Counted from the first letter of the stretch, positions 34,675 to 44,103 are shown. The stretch is DNA of 45,488 bases from a bacterium (GCA_024275095.1 JAJRZV010000054.1:1-45488); one strand, 5' to 3'. Numbers and translations are program-made. Notes: generated by a model not told the origin, from the letters alone.

Positions 34675-35370
34675 GAAAAATTTTTTCAGGTGAGGCATTG
34701 TCTTTTCACGAGCGCCGTCCGAGTCAAACATCCCTTCTAACAAATCGTTTATAAAAGAATGAGGAACGGTAAAAAGCATCTCTTCCCTAGCAAAGCCGCA
34801 GATTTCCCGCGCCACATTGTCGGGAATGGTGATTGAGGGCGAATCCGTAACCAGCGGGTTGGTGATTGAACCCTGGCACAGAGCCGCATAGTAAAAAGGA
34901 ATGACCAGGTCTCCACGGGAATAAGCCAGTGCAGAATGCAGTCTGTGTACCTGATGAGGATCCGCACGGAAAACATACAACAGCGGTGGAACCGTCAGGT
35001 TGAGCCCTGCAGAAAGCTCGAAACAACGATAGCGCCCACGTGGTGGTACGGGTATAGACTGGAACCACTTTTGAATGACACGTTGATCCTTAAAAAGTCT
35101 CTCAACCTGTGTCAGCACGTATTCGAGACCACTTTGAAAATCATCAAATCCCAACCAGTGACGTGCTCCAAAACACGAGAGGTTTTGAGAGTGCAAATAT
35201 ACTGTTCGACCTGCAAAAGCCTGTTTTATACCTGTACAGGCAAAAAGCCGACTCTTTTCCCTCTCTTTCGGGATATCATCCAGGCCTTTTACGCACACGA
35301 TGGGATGACGAAGCCCGAGAAACCCTGCAAGTCGTTTAAGTTGCCCTGTTAAATCCAGAAAACCGTTCAA
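34660..35370 (-). CDS. DUF169-like protein
   Basis: A 236-residue cytoplasmic protein that looks like the DUF169 family, whose function is not established. It has the pattern HPIVCVKGLDD near the start, then a segment around Cys 66 (HSQNLSCFGARHWLGF) and a later stretch with LLYVFRADPHQVHRLHSA. There is no membrane helix or catalytic motif. The start codon is TTG (35370), overlapping the TGA of the acyl-CoA synthetase alpha gene as TTGA; no better start is available. It is the last gene of the pgk operon, so it may have a role linked to CoA metabolism. Confidence 0.65.
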   Translation of the reverse strand: MNGFLDLTGQLKRLAGFLGLRHPIVCVKGLDDIPKEREKSRLFACTGIKQAFAGRTVYLHSQNLSCFGARHWLGFDDFQSGLEYVLTQVERLFKDQRVIQKWFQSIPVPPRGRYRCFELSAGLNLTVPPLLYVFRADPHQVHRLHSALAYSRGDLVIPFYYAALCQGSITNPLVTDSPSITIPDNVAREICGFAREEMLFTVPHSFINDLLEGMFDSDGAREKTMPHLKKFFKKFS

Positions 35371-36857
35371 ACAGAGGCCCCGGTGAGCGAAAAGTACCTT
35401 TCACCGTACTGGACCATTTTCGCAAGTGCCCTTACAGCCCGTTCAGCAGTTGGATAAACCGGTACACCCCGGCGGTAAAGCCCGAGGATTCCATCATTGC
35501 CCAAGTGGACAGCCGCAGGCGCCATGTCTGATGCAATAACAATGGGTTTACCATACTCCCGAATAAGACGTGCCACAGACTCAACCTGTCTTTCTGTTTC
35601 AGCAGAGGCGAATGTAATCACAACCTGCTTTTCCATATCTGTCATATACCTGGACTCTCTGGCGTGAAGTACGGCCCCGTACATGTACCCTGCTCCCAGG
35701 TAAAGCACAGCATCAACTTCCGGGTTGGCCACCAGGCGTTCCAGAATTCTGCCCACGAGATTTTCACCCCGCGAGGCGACCATATCAATGGGATTGTTTC
35801 TGCTCCAGTATGGAGGCAGGATCTCGTCCAGTTCACGAATAAGGTCATCCGGCAACCTGATAAGCTCAAGTCCCTCCCGTTCCACCGCATCGGCACTGAG
35901 CACACCCCATCCGCCTCCCTCACTGAGAATTGCCACCCGTTTCCCCCGCGGAAGGGGCAGGTACTGAAAAGCCATGCTCATGTCAAAAAACTCGTCGAGT
36001 GTCTCCACCAGCACGGCACCGGCCTGTTTTACAGCAGCAGCAAACACGCGGTATGAACTGGCGAGTGAACCTGTGTGAGAGGCCGCTGCCTTCATTCCTC
36101 CGGAGGTTTTGCCACCTTTAAGCACAACCACCGGTTTGCGCGAAGCTAAATACTGGAGCGCCTCGAAAAAGGACCGGCCCTCTCTCACTCCTTCCACATA
36201 ACATGCAACCGCCTTGGTTAAAGGGTCGCGCGCGTAATAGTGAAAGTACTCCGCCTTGGTGAGCATGGCTTCGTTTCCACTGGATATAAACTTCGAGACA
36301 CCGAAACCACGCATCTTCATCCAGCCGGAGATGGTGCCGCAGATATTGCCACTCTGGGACACAATGGACAGGTGCCCCGGTGGAGGAAGGATATCCTGCA
36401 TGGTGGCGGTCATCTTCAGGTGCGCATTCATCACTCCCTGACCGTTCGGTCCGCCCATGGGCACACCTGCCTCCAGCATAAAAGCGGCCAGTTCCTTTTC
36501 CATGCGGGTGTACTCATCTCCGGCCTCACTGAATCCTGAAGTAATCACCATCACAGCACCCACCCGTGCCTTCACGCATTCTTTAAGAGCATCAAAAACC
36601 TTCTCCCGGGGAATGGTGATGAGGGCGAGGTCCACGGGCGAAGGTACTTCGTGTATGCTTTTATAGGCCCTGAGACCCAGGATCGTACCGCCTTTGGGAT
36701 TGATGGGGAAAACCGTGCCTGTGTAACCGTTTTGAAGAAGGTTGTGCAGCACGCGATAGCCCCACTTGGCCGGCATGGTGGATGCTCCCACCAGTGCAAT
36801 GGTGGAGGGTTCAAACAACTTGTTCATGCGCTGAATAATTTGTTGAGTCACCATCAT
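35367..36857 (-). CDS. ADP-forming acyl-CoA synthetase, alpha subunit
   Basis: One half of an ADP-forming acetyl/acyl-CoA synthetase, which makes ATP from acyl-CoA. The 496-residue subunit has a CoA-binding Rossmann domain (STIALVGASTMPAKWGY), then two succinyl-CoA ligase-like domains. The phosphorylated His is in AAASHTGSLA, and VSQSGNICG and GPNGQGVMN are typical. The partner ATP-grasp subunit is next door and overlaps by four bases (ATGA). A double ATG begins it; the first is taken. The organism may gain ATP from fermentation through this pair. Confidence 0.9.
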   Translation of the reverse strand: MMVTQQIIQRMNKLFEPSTIALVGASTMPAKWGYRVLHNLLQNGYTGTVFPINPKGGTILGLRAYKSIHEVPSPVDLALITIPREKVFDALKECVKARVGAVMVITSGFSEAGDEYTRMEKELAAFMLEAGVPMGGPNGQGVMNAHLKMTATMQDILPPPGHLSIVSQSGNICGTISGWMKMRGFGVSKFISSGNEAMLTKAEYFHYYARDPLTKAVACYVEGVREGRSFFEALQYLASRKPVVVLKGGKTSGGMKAAASHTGSLASSYRVFAAAVKQAGAVLVETLDEFFDMSMAFQYLPLPRGKRVAILSEGGGWGVLSADAVEREGLELIRLPDDLIRELDEILPPYWSRNNPIDMVASRGENLVGRILERLVANPEVDAVLYLGAGYMYGAVLHARESRYMTDMEKQVVITFASAETERQVESVARLIREYGKPIVIASDMAPAAVHLGNDGILGLYRRGVPVYPTAERAVRALAKMVQYGERYFSLTGASV

Positions 36858-37528
36858 TTGAGCACCACCAGGGCGTCTGCTGCGTACAGTTCACCATCCA
36901 TGGGCATGAGGGGGTTCACATCCACCGAAGATATTTCCGGGGCCTTCTCCGGAAGTCTCGAAAAAGAAGCAATAAGCGAGGCGAGTTTTTCCCGGCTTAC
37001 TGGAGGCTCACCCCGAAAAGCACCCAGCAGACGTGAGGCACGCGTCTCGTCCAGCATTTTCAATGCCTCCTTTTCATCAACAGGACACAATCTCATGCTC
37101 ACCTCGTCAAGAACCTCAGTAAGCACACCCCCCAGGCCGAACACGACCACGGGACCAAACGTGGAATCGGTGTGCAGGCCCAGCAAAAACTCCCTTTTAG
37201 AAACGATCATTTTCTCAATCAACACCGCTGCTCCTGAACCGGCTCGTTCCTGAAGAATGCGAAACGCCCTTTTTACACCTTCTGAATCAGAAACATTCAC
37301 CATCACCAATCCTTTGTCGGATTTGTGGGACTCTCCGGGTACAAGCCCCTTGGCGACCACCGGGTAGCCGAGCTTTTCAGCCACCGCCACGGCTTCGTCC
37401 TGAGAACTTACAACTTTTCCGGGGGGTATTTGAATTCCGCATAAAGTAAAAAGCAGTTCCTTCGACTCCTTTTCAGAAAGGATTTTACGTCCTTCTCTGA
37501 AAGCTCTCTCTACAATTTCAATCGTCAT
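36854..37528 (-). CDS. ADP-forming acyl-CoA synthetase, beta (ATP-grasp) subunit
   Basis: The ATP-grasp partner of the alpha subunit. The 224-residue protein has the N-terminal helix pair LSEKESKELLFTLCGI, the nucleotide segment YPVVAKGLVPGESHKSDKGLV with Lys and His for phosphate transfer, EKMIVSKREFLLGL and FGPVVVFGLGG. The C-terminus ends in SVDVNPLMPMDG, the conserved Asp-Asn metal-binding pair. Overlaps of four bases (ATGA) on both sides link it to pgk and the alpha subunit. ACD enzymes often have subunits of these sizes. Confidence 0.9.
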   Translation of the reverse strand: MTIEIVERAFREGRKILSEKESKELLFTLCGIQIPPGKVVSSQDEAVAVAEKLGYPVVAKGLVPGESHKSDKGLVMVNVSDSEGVKRAFRILQERAGSGAAVLIEKMIVSKREFLLGLHTDSTFGPVVVFGLGGVLTEVLDEVSMRLCPVDEKEALKMLDETRASRLLGAFRGEPPVSREKLASLIASFSRLPEKAPEISSVDVNPLMPMDGELYAADALVVLK

Positions 37529-38712
37529 CGTTTCTCAAGTATGCTGAGGCCCGGCAGTTCCTCACCGGAAAGATACAACAATGTGGCACCACCACCGGTT
37601 GAAATATGCGTTACCTCGTTTTCAAGTACTTCCGCCTTTCTCAAAGCGGCGATCGTGTCTCCTCCACCGACAACGGTCTTCGCTCCCCGCCACCACTCCA
37701 GCGCGAGAAATCGGGCAATCTGAGCGGTACCTTCGTTGAATCTCTCGTCTTCAAATTTTCCCATGGGACCGTTCCAGAAAATAGTGCGCATGCCTTTCAT
37801 AAGAGATATGAATTTTGTCACTGTGACAGGCCCGATGTCTCTGACACACGTACCGGCTTTCACCTCACTGGTGATATAACTAATGCTTTCGTCTTTTTCA
37901 TCCACCACCACAAAGTCTTCGGGGAGGTGGATTTTATCCCTGTATTTCCCGAGTGCTTCCTTTACGGGCTCCAGGTGTTCTTCTTCCACGGGATTGTCGC
38001 CTGTATCCTGTCCCATGGCCCGGAAGAAGGTGAAGGAAATGGCTCCTCCCACCATAAAGCGGTCAGCCTTCTCCATGAGTTTCAGCATGGCACCGAGTTT
38101 GTCCTTGATTTTTGCTCCACCGATTATCACAGCAAATGGATGGTCGGGATCGTCCCTGATCTGTGTGAGAAACCTGAGCTCTCTTTCCACGGAAAATCCT
38201 GCAACGCGTACATTAAAAAAATCCTTCACACCAAAAGTAGATGCGTGGGCACGGTGGGAGGTACTGAAAGCATCGTTTACATAAATATCCGCCAGGCTTG
38301 CCAGGGCCTTCGCGAACTCAGGGTCATTTTTTTCTTCTCCTGGATGAAAGCGGAGATTTTCAAGAAGCACAACTCTCCTCCCATCCAGTTTTTCAACAGC
38401 CTTATGAGCAGGTTCTCCAACTACATCCTCGGCAAATATCACCTCCGAACGGATCATCTCGCTGAGCACATCAGCCACAAGGCGCAGGGAATATTCCTCC
38501 TTTCTCTCGCCCCTGGGACGACCCATATGAGACGCAATAATCACACGTGCATCACGGGCGAGAAGGTGTTCGATGGTTGGGATAGAACTTCTGATGCGAT
38601 AGTCTTCTTTAACCTTTCCATTCTCCACAGGCACATTGTAATCCACTCGCAGAAACACGCGTTTTCCAGCAATCAATTCATCGGGCAGGTCTACCACCGT
38701 TTTACAGTGCAT
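37525..38712 (-). CDS. pgk: Phosphoglycerate kinase
   Basis: Transfers phosphate between 1,3-bisphosphoglycerate and ADP in glycolysis. The 395-residue length and the motifs are typical: VFLRVDYNVP near the start, ASHMGRPRG, LLENLRFHPGEEKNDPEFAK, VNDAFSTSHRAHAST, IIGGAKIKDK, FWNGPMGKFE and VGGGDTIAAL, ending in STGGGATLLYLSG. The ATG at 38712 has GGAGG six bases ahead. It leads the operon with the ADP-forming acyl-CoA synthetase genes and DUF169. A promoter is visible upstream. Confidence 0.97.
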   Translation of the reverse strand: MHCKTVVDLPDELIAGKRVFLRVDYNVPVENGKVKEDYRIRSSIPTIEHLLARDARVIIASHMGRPRGERKEEYSLRLVADVLSEMIRSEVIFAEDVVGEPAHKAVEKLDGRRVVLLENLRFHPGEEKNDPEFAKALASLADIYVNDAFSTSHRAHASTFGVKDFFNVRVAGFSVERELRFLTQIRDDPDHPFAVIIGGAKIKDKLGAMLKLMEKADRFMVGGAISFTFFRAMGQDTGDNPVEEEHLEPVKEALGKYRDKIHLPEDFVVVDEKDESISYITSEVKAGTCVRDIGPVTVTKFISLMKGMRTIFWNGPMGKFEDERFNEGTAQIARFLALEWWRGAKTVVGGGDTIAALRKAEVLENEVTHISTGGGATLLYLSGEELPGLSILEKR

Positions 38713-38750
38713 GCCTTGCCTCCGTCATTTGTTTGAATGTGTACAGGGTT

Positions 38751-38780
38751 ATTGTGATTTGGAATAACCACATTTGTCAA
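38751..38780 (-). promoter_or_regulatory. Promoter of pgk
   Basis: Minus strand consensus -35 box TTGACA (38780-38775), 18 bases, then CACAAT (38756-38751). A TATAAT also occurs just upstream on the same strand without a good -35 box. Transcription would begin about 30 bases before the ATG. Confidence 0.55.
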
Positions 38781-38822
38781 AATTATAAACACAATGATTT
38801 TTATTTTCTCTTTTTTTTCTTA

Positions 38823-39236
38823 TCAGTACCTGCTTCTGGCAGCCTTTCGTGCCAAGGAGTCCGCTTCTTTATTCTCTTCCCGGGGCACGTGGGTGACCAC
38901 AAACCTCTCCAGTTGTGAACAAAGGGCTCTCACTTCCCTGTGTAGAAATTTCAGATGCGGGCTCTTCACACGATATTTACCTGATATCTGACGTTCCAGA
39001 AGCTGGGAATCGGTAAAGACCTCCACACACCTGGCACCCATTTTCAAGGCTTCCTTAAGAGCCACTATCAGTGCCATGTATTCTGCTTCATTGTTTGTTT
39101 TCGTGCCCACATGCCGGCAGATGCGCTTGAGAATGCGACCCTTTCCATCCTTGATCACCACCCCCAGACCCGCGGGACCGGGATTTCCCAGTGAAGCTCC
39201 ATCCGTGTACAGCACGAGATATTTACTGCGTTCCAT
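38823..39236 (-). CDS. Ribonuclease HI-type nuclease
   Basis: Cleaves the RNA strand of RNA-DNA hybrids. The 137-residue protein has the catalytic acids: Asp in YTDGASLGNPG, Glu in NNEAEYMAL, Asp in VFTDSQLL, and the last Asp in KEADSLARKA. The form without the basic handle is closer to the archaeal/Bacillus YpdQ-type RNase HI. Its ATG overlaps the stop of the lipase-like gene by one base (TGATG), so it is part of that operon by position. It ends about 110 bases before the pgk start. Confidence 0.9.
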   Translation of the reverse strand: MERSKYLVLYTDGASLGNPGPAGLGVVIKDGKGRILKRICRHVGTKTNNEAEYMALIVALKEALKMGARCVEVFTDSQLLERQISGKYRVKSPHLKFLHREVRALCSQLERFVVTHVPREENKEADSLARKAARSRY

Positions 39237-42200
39237 CAGTAAGTTACAGGAGGGGTAAACGAGCAGGTATCATTTTCCAGGCACGGGTCATCCACCAGTT
39301 CACGTCCACCGGTTTGAAAGTATCGACCAATCTGGTTGATCATGAAATTGTCCATATCAAACCCTCCGGCTGAAGACTTTTGCGGAGAAGGAATGAAAAA
39401 ACCGTGCTGGCCGTCTTCAACCATGTACGGCATGCGGAGCGCCGACACGCCGCCGTCAGGCCTCTCAACAGTGCTTCGTAGAGGCCCGCACTCGGGGTAA
39501 TAGTCGTTGAGATCCGGTACGTAGAAGGTTTTACCTTTATCGTAATCGTAAAAATCGTGAGTATTATCGAGGTCATCTATATCGAAAAGCACCGGTACAC
39601 CGTGGTAACGGTCGATGAATCTGCCGAGCTTTTCCACGCCCTCCAGCACGTAAAAATCCACGTACAGGCGATCCGGTGGAACGCCGTAGCACGGGTGGGG
39701 GTTGAGATAATCTATGATACCGGCAGCACGCGCTATGGCAACTCCCGTGTTGACCGGGACATTCATATCACCAACCGTGGCCACTACCAGCACATTCGTA
39801 TGGGCCTGAAGTCCCGGGGTGACATCGGAAAAATCAATGGGATCAAGAAAATAATGGGGTGCGTAGGCCACCGGGTCACCGGGGTCGAGAATCATCTGCG
39901 CGATTGACATGAAGCGCCTCATGTCCGGGGTGTTTCTTTTTATTCCAAAACCGGCTGCAGGAGACACGAGAGGTGAACCTTTGGGATATAGAGTGCCTGC
40001 AAAAGTCACAGGTAGTCCGAAAGTGTCTATGGTCAGTTTGACCTCGTCACTGTCACCCCAGTATACAAGTATTCTCAGGGCATCACCAAGGGCACGGTTA
40101 TCCGGGGCGGGAACCGGCGTTGGAGCCTCGCCGGGAGGATTGTTCAGGCCCAGTATGGGACGTCGTTCCACAGGATTAACGGCATCCGCCGGAATCTGCA
40201 GGCGAAAATTGCCGTCACCGGAAACGATGGCGTAATCCTCTTCGCCGTTGATGAGATTCTGCACCACCACCCTGTCACCGGGCTTAATGGCATCTGTTCG
40301 ATAAAACGGCAGCACCCCTTTACGGTTGACATCGGGCACGTAGAATTCGAGAAGGGTTTGATCCCCGTCAGGTCGACCAATAATAATCGGGCCCATGATT
40401 TTCAAAAACACTGCCTCCACCACACCTCCCTGAACCGACCGGATCCCAATATCGCTGAGTCCCGCTCCTCCTGCAACCGGCGCTGCGGCCACCACTGCAG
40501 GCTCTATCCCGGCGAGTATGGCGGAAAGAATCCCACCCAGAGACTGGCCCCAGGCATAATAATCGGTGTCAGGACCACCCATGTCCACCACACCGTCACC
40601 GTTAAAATCACCGGCAATCTCGTTGTCACCGTCACCGTTTAGATCAAAACGCCATTTACGAATACCGTCCCACGAGCGCATGATCCGGATGAGCTGCATG
40701 TAATCCACGATGGTCTGGCGCACTACATCTCGTGTGTGGAAGGTATCCGCTGTCCAGAAATCACCGCCTGACTCCGAGACACCGTCATTGTTGAGATCAC
40801 GGCTGCGCCCTTCTGTAAGGGCGACAAAAAGATCCTGAAGCCCGAAAGCTTCGGCAAGAGTGGTCGCAACCTGGCGGGTAAAGGGATCAAGGTCAGCACC
40901 GTGTCCCACAGCATCCATGCTGCACGTGGCGATGCCGAACTTGGCCAAGCTCCCCGCGAAGCCGAGCATCTCCAGTCGAAAACTGGTATAACCGTGACCG
41001 TAAAAATCAACAGGAAAAGGAGGCTTGTGTTCCGCAGTCGCTTTCGGAATGGCACAAAACACGGTGACCACGTCCTCACCGACAAATGCTTTTCCTCTCT
41101 TGAGGTCAATGTCGAAAATTTCATCATCATCCGCCGGATACCCATCCTGGGCGATTCCGTCACGGTCGGCAAGAAAGTAGGGAGTCTTGAATGTAAAGCC
41201 CAAGAAATAATCTATGAAGTCAAAAAGGGCTATGAACTTCTTTATCTGTTCTTCCGGCATGGATCCGGCGAGCAGTTCCGCCACTTTTGAGAGAAACGCC
41301 TTGAGATTGGCATCCACTTTTAAAATATAAAGGTTATCACCTGTAGCCGTAAGTTTCTGGACGTAATGAAGTTCAGGAGGATATTTCCTGCTCAGCCATT
41401 CCAGCGGCCCCTTACCGTAGAGGCCCCTGCGAATTTCCCGGAGGGTCCGCGTGGTGGATTGGGTGGTAAATGCCCAGGTAAAAGCCACGTCGTCAAGTGA
41501 AATGCCGTACATGGAAAGCACCTTCAGCAAGGGTTTGAGCTCCTCGGTCTGCTGCAAATGATTTATGTACGCAAAGGGAGACTGCACGGGCAGGCCGTTT
41601 TCGCCGATGAGGCGCTTGGTAAGAACCACCGCATAACGCGTCTCTTCACGAAGAGGTACAACAGGCCTGATAATGAGCGTGTTGGTCTCGTACTCGTAAA
41701 AATCCAGCAAATCCTTGTAGGGGTCACCTCCCGGAGGATAAACATTGGGGTAGTCCAGAACCCCGTCAAAGTCCGTATCCTCCCCTTTGTCCAGGACGCC
41801 GTTCCCATTAACATCTTCATCGTATGTTTCCAGAAGCAAGTTGCTCGCTTCGCTGCGCGGGTCATTGGGGAAATAATTGTCATTCTTTTCAAGCACAAGT
41901 GGAAAGTGGCCCAACCCCAGATCAAGAAGCACGGCCTCACCAAAACCGGGAGAGTCCGGGTCAATGTTGAACAGATACACTGCATCATCGGAAAAATCCG
42001 GAATTTCCTGGGCGTGTCGAAGAAGAATGTTGTTGATGTCCAGCCGCCGGTCAAAAGAAACCGTGATGGGGCCGTAGATACTGAACCCATCAATCCGATT
42101 GATTTTGTGCCTCACATCTCTCTCAAGAGCAGTGGGTGCCTCTTCTGTAACGTTGAGCCTCAAACCTGTCGGTGTATCAGGGTCAGATATTGTGGCAATG

Positions 42201-42358
42201 TCGTTGGGAAAAGGAATTTCCGGCAACGGGTGTGCCTCCAGGTCGAAAATGACGGTGGGCCCGCCGGTAAAATCTGTTTTTTTCAATCCCTCTGGTGTCT
42301 TCAACGTGCAACCTGCCACAAGCAGACACGCTTCTATAATGAAAATCATTTTTTTCAT
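39236..42358 (-). CDS. Lipase-like alpha/beta hydrolase lipoprotein with calcium loops
   Basis: A 1040-residue surface lipoprotein; the lipobox is VAGC. The N-terminal half resembles the Ig-like N-terminal part of bacterial virulence-factor lipases (ITVSFDRRLDINNILLRHA, VPLREETRYAVVLTKRL). The hydrolase domain has oxyanion segment YGHGYTSFR, nucleophile elbow GQSLGG (Ser near 604), Asp in VGDMNVPV and His in DGQHGFFIP. DxNxDG calcium loops occur near 195 (DVNGNGVLDKGE) and three more right before the elbow. The ATG at 42358 has TAGGAGG upstream; the frame is open a few codons earlier from GTG. The substrate is unknown. It follows the barrel gene closely. Confidence 0.85.
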   Translation of the reverse strand: MKKMIFIIEACLLVAGCTLKTPEGLKKTDFTGGPTVIFDLEAHPLPEIPFPNDIATISDPDTPTGLRLNVTEEAPTALERDVRHKINRIDGFSIYGPITVSFDRRLDINNILLRHAQEIPDFSDDAVYLFNIDPDSPGFGEAVLLDLGLGHFPLVLEKNDNYFPNDPRSEASNLLLETYDEDVNGNGVLDKGEDTDFDGVLDYPNVYPPGGDPYKDLLDFYEYETNTLIIRPVVPLREETRYAVVLTKRLIGENGLPVQSPFAYINHLQQTEELKPLLKVLSMYGISLDDVAFTWAFTTQSTTRTLREIRRGLYGKGPLEWLSRKYPPELHYVQKLTATGDNLYILKVDANLKAFLSKVAELLAGSMPEEQIKKFIALFDFIDYFLGFTFKTPYFLADRDGIAQDGYPADDDEIFDIDLKRGKAFVGEDVVTVFCAIPKATAEHKPPFPVDFYGHGYTSFRLEMLGFAGSLAKFGIATCSMDAVGHGADLDPFTRQVATTLAEAFGLQDLFVALTEGRSRDLNNDGVSESGGDFWTADTFHTRDVVRQTIVDYMQLIRIMRSWDGIRKWRFDLNGDGDNEIAGDFNGDGVVDMGGPDTDYYAWGQSLGGILSAILAGIEPAVVAAAPVAGGAGLSDIGIRSVQGGVVEAVFLKIMGPIIIGRPDGDQTLLEFYVPDVNRKGVLPFYRTDAIKPGDRVVVQNLINGEEDYAIVSGDGNFRLQIPADAVNPVERRPILGLNNPPGEAPTPVPAPDNRALGDALRILVYWGDSDEVKLTIDTFGLPVTFAGTLYPKGSPLVSPAAGFGIKRNTPDMRRFMSIAQMILDPGDPVAYAPHYFLDPIDFSDVTPGLQAHTNVLVVATVGDMNVPVNTGVAIARAAGIIDYLNPHPCYGVPPDRLYVDFYVLEGVEKLGRFIDRYHGVPVLFDIDDLDNTHDFYDYDKGKTFYVPDLNDYYPECGPLRSTVERPDGGVSALRMPYMVEDGQHGFFIPSPQKSSAGGFDMDNFMINQIGRYFQTGGRELVDDPCLENDTCSFTPPVTY

Positions 42359-42369
42359 TTCAACACCTC

Positions 42370-43872
42370 CTACCACGCCAGGGTTAGTCGGAGCTGGGAT
42401 TTGTACACCTGGGAAGGAAAACCAACGGGTGAATCGGAAGAAGCATCAAGTGCACTCCCGGGCACAAACATACCGCTTTCCATTCCTGCTGTAACAGCAA
42501 AATGTTTGTCCGTATTCAATGTATAGGAAAGACCAAAATCCCACTCGTGGCCGAAATGCTTGCCCGCATTAATTACACCGAAAGGACTGACTGATACACC
42601 ACCCTGAACCGTGCTGTTGTACAGGTCCACCAGCGGAGCCAGCAACCACACTGACAGAAAACCCATTTTCAGTTTTAAATCATGTACCGGTTCCCAGAGC
42701 AGGGTGGCGTTGAAATACGTGGAGTTGGTCACACCTCCATACGTGGCCAGTATGTCAACCCCTGGAGGGGGCTGTGCAACCACCTGAGGATTGGAGATGC
42801 GTTCGGCAGAAGCAGCAGAAAATGCAGCCATTACTTCCTCGTACGCAATCAGCCCCACGTTGTAATCAGGGTCAAAAGTAAACACTCTGGCATGATTATC
42901 AAGGGGGTCGGCATCTCCGGAAGCAGCACCACCTTCCACGACAAGCGTGGCCCCAATCGGTTTGTACGAAGCACTGGCTCTCAAAACGCCACCTGCACCC
43001 AGCAAATGTACACCCTTTAAAGCACCGAGCGTGCGAAGGTAATCGGTTTTACCTTCAATAACCGCTGCTTCCCCTGCCAGAGTGAGTTGCCACTTTTCTG
43101 TCTCTTTTACCCTCCAGTAAAAGTATGCATCGTACGCACCCACGGAAAGCGTGTCACCACCTTCAAACCACTGATAGCGATAGGCGATGTACACACCACC
43201 GGTAATGATTTCACCTCGATAAAGGGCAAACAGGATTGCCTCCAGCGGTACATCTCCATCCAGAAGTGAACCGTTATCATCGCGAAACACGACATCCGCT
43301 CCAACACCTGCTATAAGGTTGTCCGCCAGCACGCCCGTACCACTGCGGGCAAAGGGCTTTGTCACAAAGACGATGCGGTCAACGATGTCTCCGTAATATG
43401 CATCTCCCCAGAGATTGTGCTTTCCCGTCCCATCGTTCGCCACAATACCAAGTCCCCAGCCGGAAAGCATCTGACCAGCCTCTACAACTCCATACGCCGT
43501 TTTCACCTTTAAAAAGAACTTCCGTGGCGTTACAAGATAGGGACTGCGCCTGTTCCGCACGTCATCCCAGAACTCCGCACCTGCCTTTAGCCGGTCTCCA
43601 AAATTGAGTCCCTCGAGAAAGTAAAACTCTCCATAGAACGTCACATTCCCCCGCACTGGTGATGTTAACCCCAGCTGAAGACGCATCTCCCCAAAATTAC
43701 CCCTGCCCGTGCGATCACCGTCACCGCTCACGAAAAATTCCTTCAAACCTGTAAACCGAAACCTGTAAGAACCGTAAAATTCCAGGGTTGAAACCTCCTT
43801 TTCTGTCGCGTGAGCAAAAGACACAGCTCCTGCAATAGCGCAACATATCAACATCACCACCCGCTTCTTCAT
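42370..43872 (-). CDS. Outer membrane beta-barrel protein of unknown function
   Basis: A 500-residue exported protein with a signal peptide (to about residue 22, ending FAHAT). The body is a run of amphipathic strands (TLEFYGSYRFRFTG, NVTFYGEFYFLEG, ITGGVYIAYRYQWF, QLTLAGEAAVIEG), and it ends SQLRLTLAW, a C-terminal aromatic barrel signal. It resembles deltaproteobacterial barrel families without a known substrate; an alginate-export-like or porin role is possible. It is 11 bases before the lipase-like lipoprotein, so they may be made and act together at the surface. The ATG at 43872 has AGGAGG ahead. Confidence 0.78.
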   Translation of the reverse strand: MKKRVVMLICCAIAGAVSFAHATEKEVSTLEFYGSYRFRFTGLKEFFVSGDGDRTGRGNFGEMRLQLGLTSPVRGNVTFYGEFYFLEGLNFGDRLKAGAEFWDDVRNRRSPYLVTPRKFFLKVKTAYGVVEAGQMLSGWGLGIVANDGTGKHNLWGDAYYGDIVDRIVFVTKPFARSGTGVLADNLIAGVGADVVFRDDNGSLLDGDVPLEAILFALYRGEIITGGVYIAYRYQWFEGGDTLSVGAYDAYFYWRVKETEKWQLTLAGEAAVIEGKTDYLRTLGALKGVHLLGAGGVLRASASYKPIGATLVVEGGAASGDADPLDNHARVFTFDPDYNVGLIAYEEVMAAFSAASAERISNPQVVAQPPPGVDILATYGGVTNSTYFNATLLWEPVHDLKLKMGFLSVWLLAPLVDLYNSTVQGGVSVSPFGVINAGKHFGHEWDFGLSYTLNTDKHFAVTAGMESGMFVPGSALDASSDSPVGFPSQVYKSQLRLTLAW

Positions 43873-43918
43873 TGTTGCCTCCTGTCCTTTGTCTCCCCAC
43901 AGAATTTACGGGTAATAA

Positions 43919-43946
43919 ATCATATGCTGAAGTACCGGGATGTGAA
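43919..43946 (-). promoter_or_regulatory. Promoter of the barrel-lipase operon
   Basis: Minus strand TTCACA (43946-43941), 16 bases, TATGAT (43924-43919). Each box differs from consensus by one base. The leader would be about 40 bases. Confidence 0.55.
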
Positions 43947-44042
43947 AGAACTTTCGTCGACTTAAAAATGTTGTCCTGATTCGTATTGCCCCACCTAAAC
44001 CGGAACATTTGATAAGTGAAATGTCAGATGAAAGATCGGTAA

Positions 44043-44103
44043 CTTTTCGGGTGAAAAGCTCTCGAACCTGCAAGGGAGGTCTCACCGAATGAGCTTTTCG
44101 CCC
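44043..44103. repeat. Long hairpin with a competing smaller hairpin
   Basis: GGGTGAAAAGCTC (44049-44061) pairs with GAGCTTTTCGCCC (44091-44103): 13 pairs with one G-T wobble, loop of 29 bases that contains an inner ACCT/AGGT pair. Its left arm also pairs with CTTTTC just upstream (44043-44048 with 44053-44058), so the two hairpins exclude each other. No T-run follows on either strand. It may be a regulatory RNA fold or a protein site. Confidence 0.5.

Noticed and set aside
37606-38736. 376-codon plus-strand reading frame
   Set aside because: It is the antisense shadow of pgk, which is certain.
41558-42526. 322-codon plus-strand reading frame
   Set aside because: Antisense to the lipase-like lipoprotein, with cysteine- and lysine-rich, low-complexity content and no recognisable domain.
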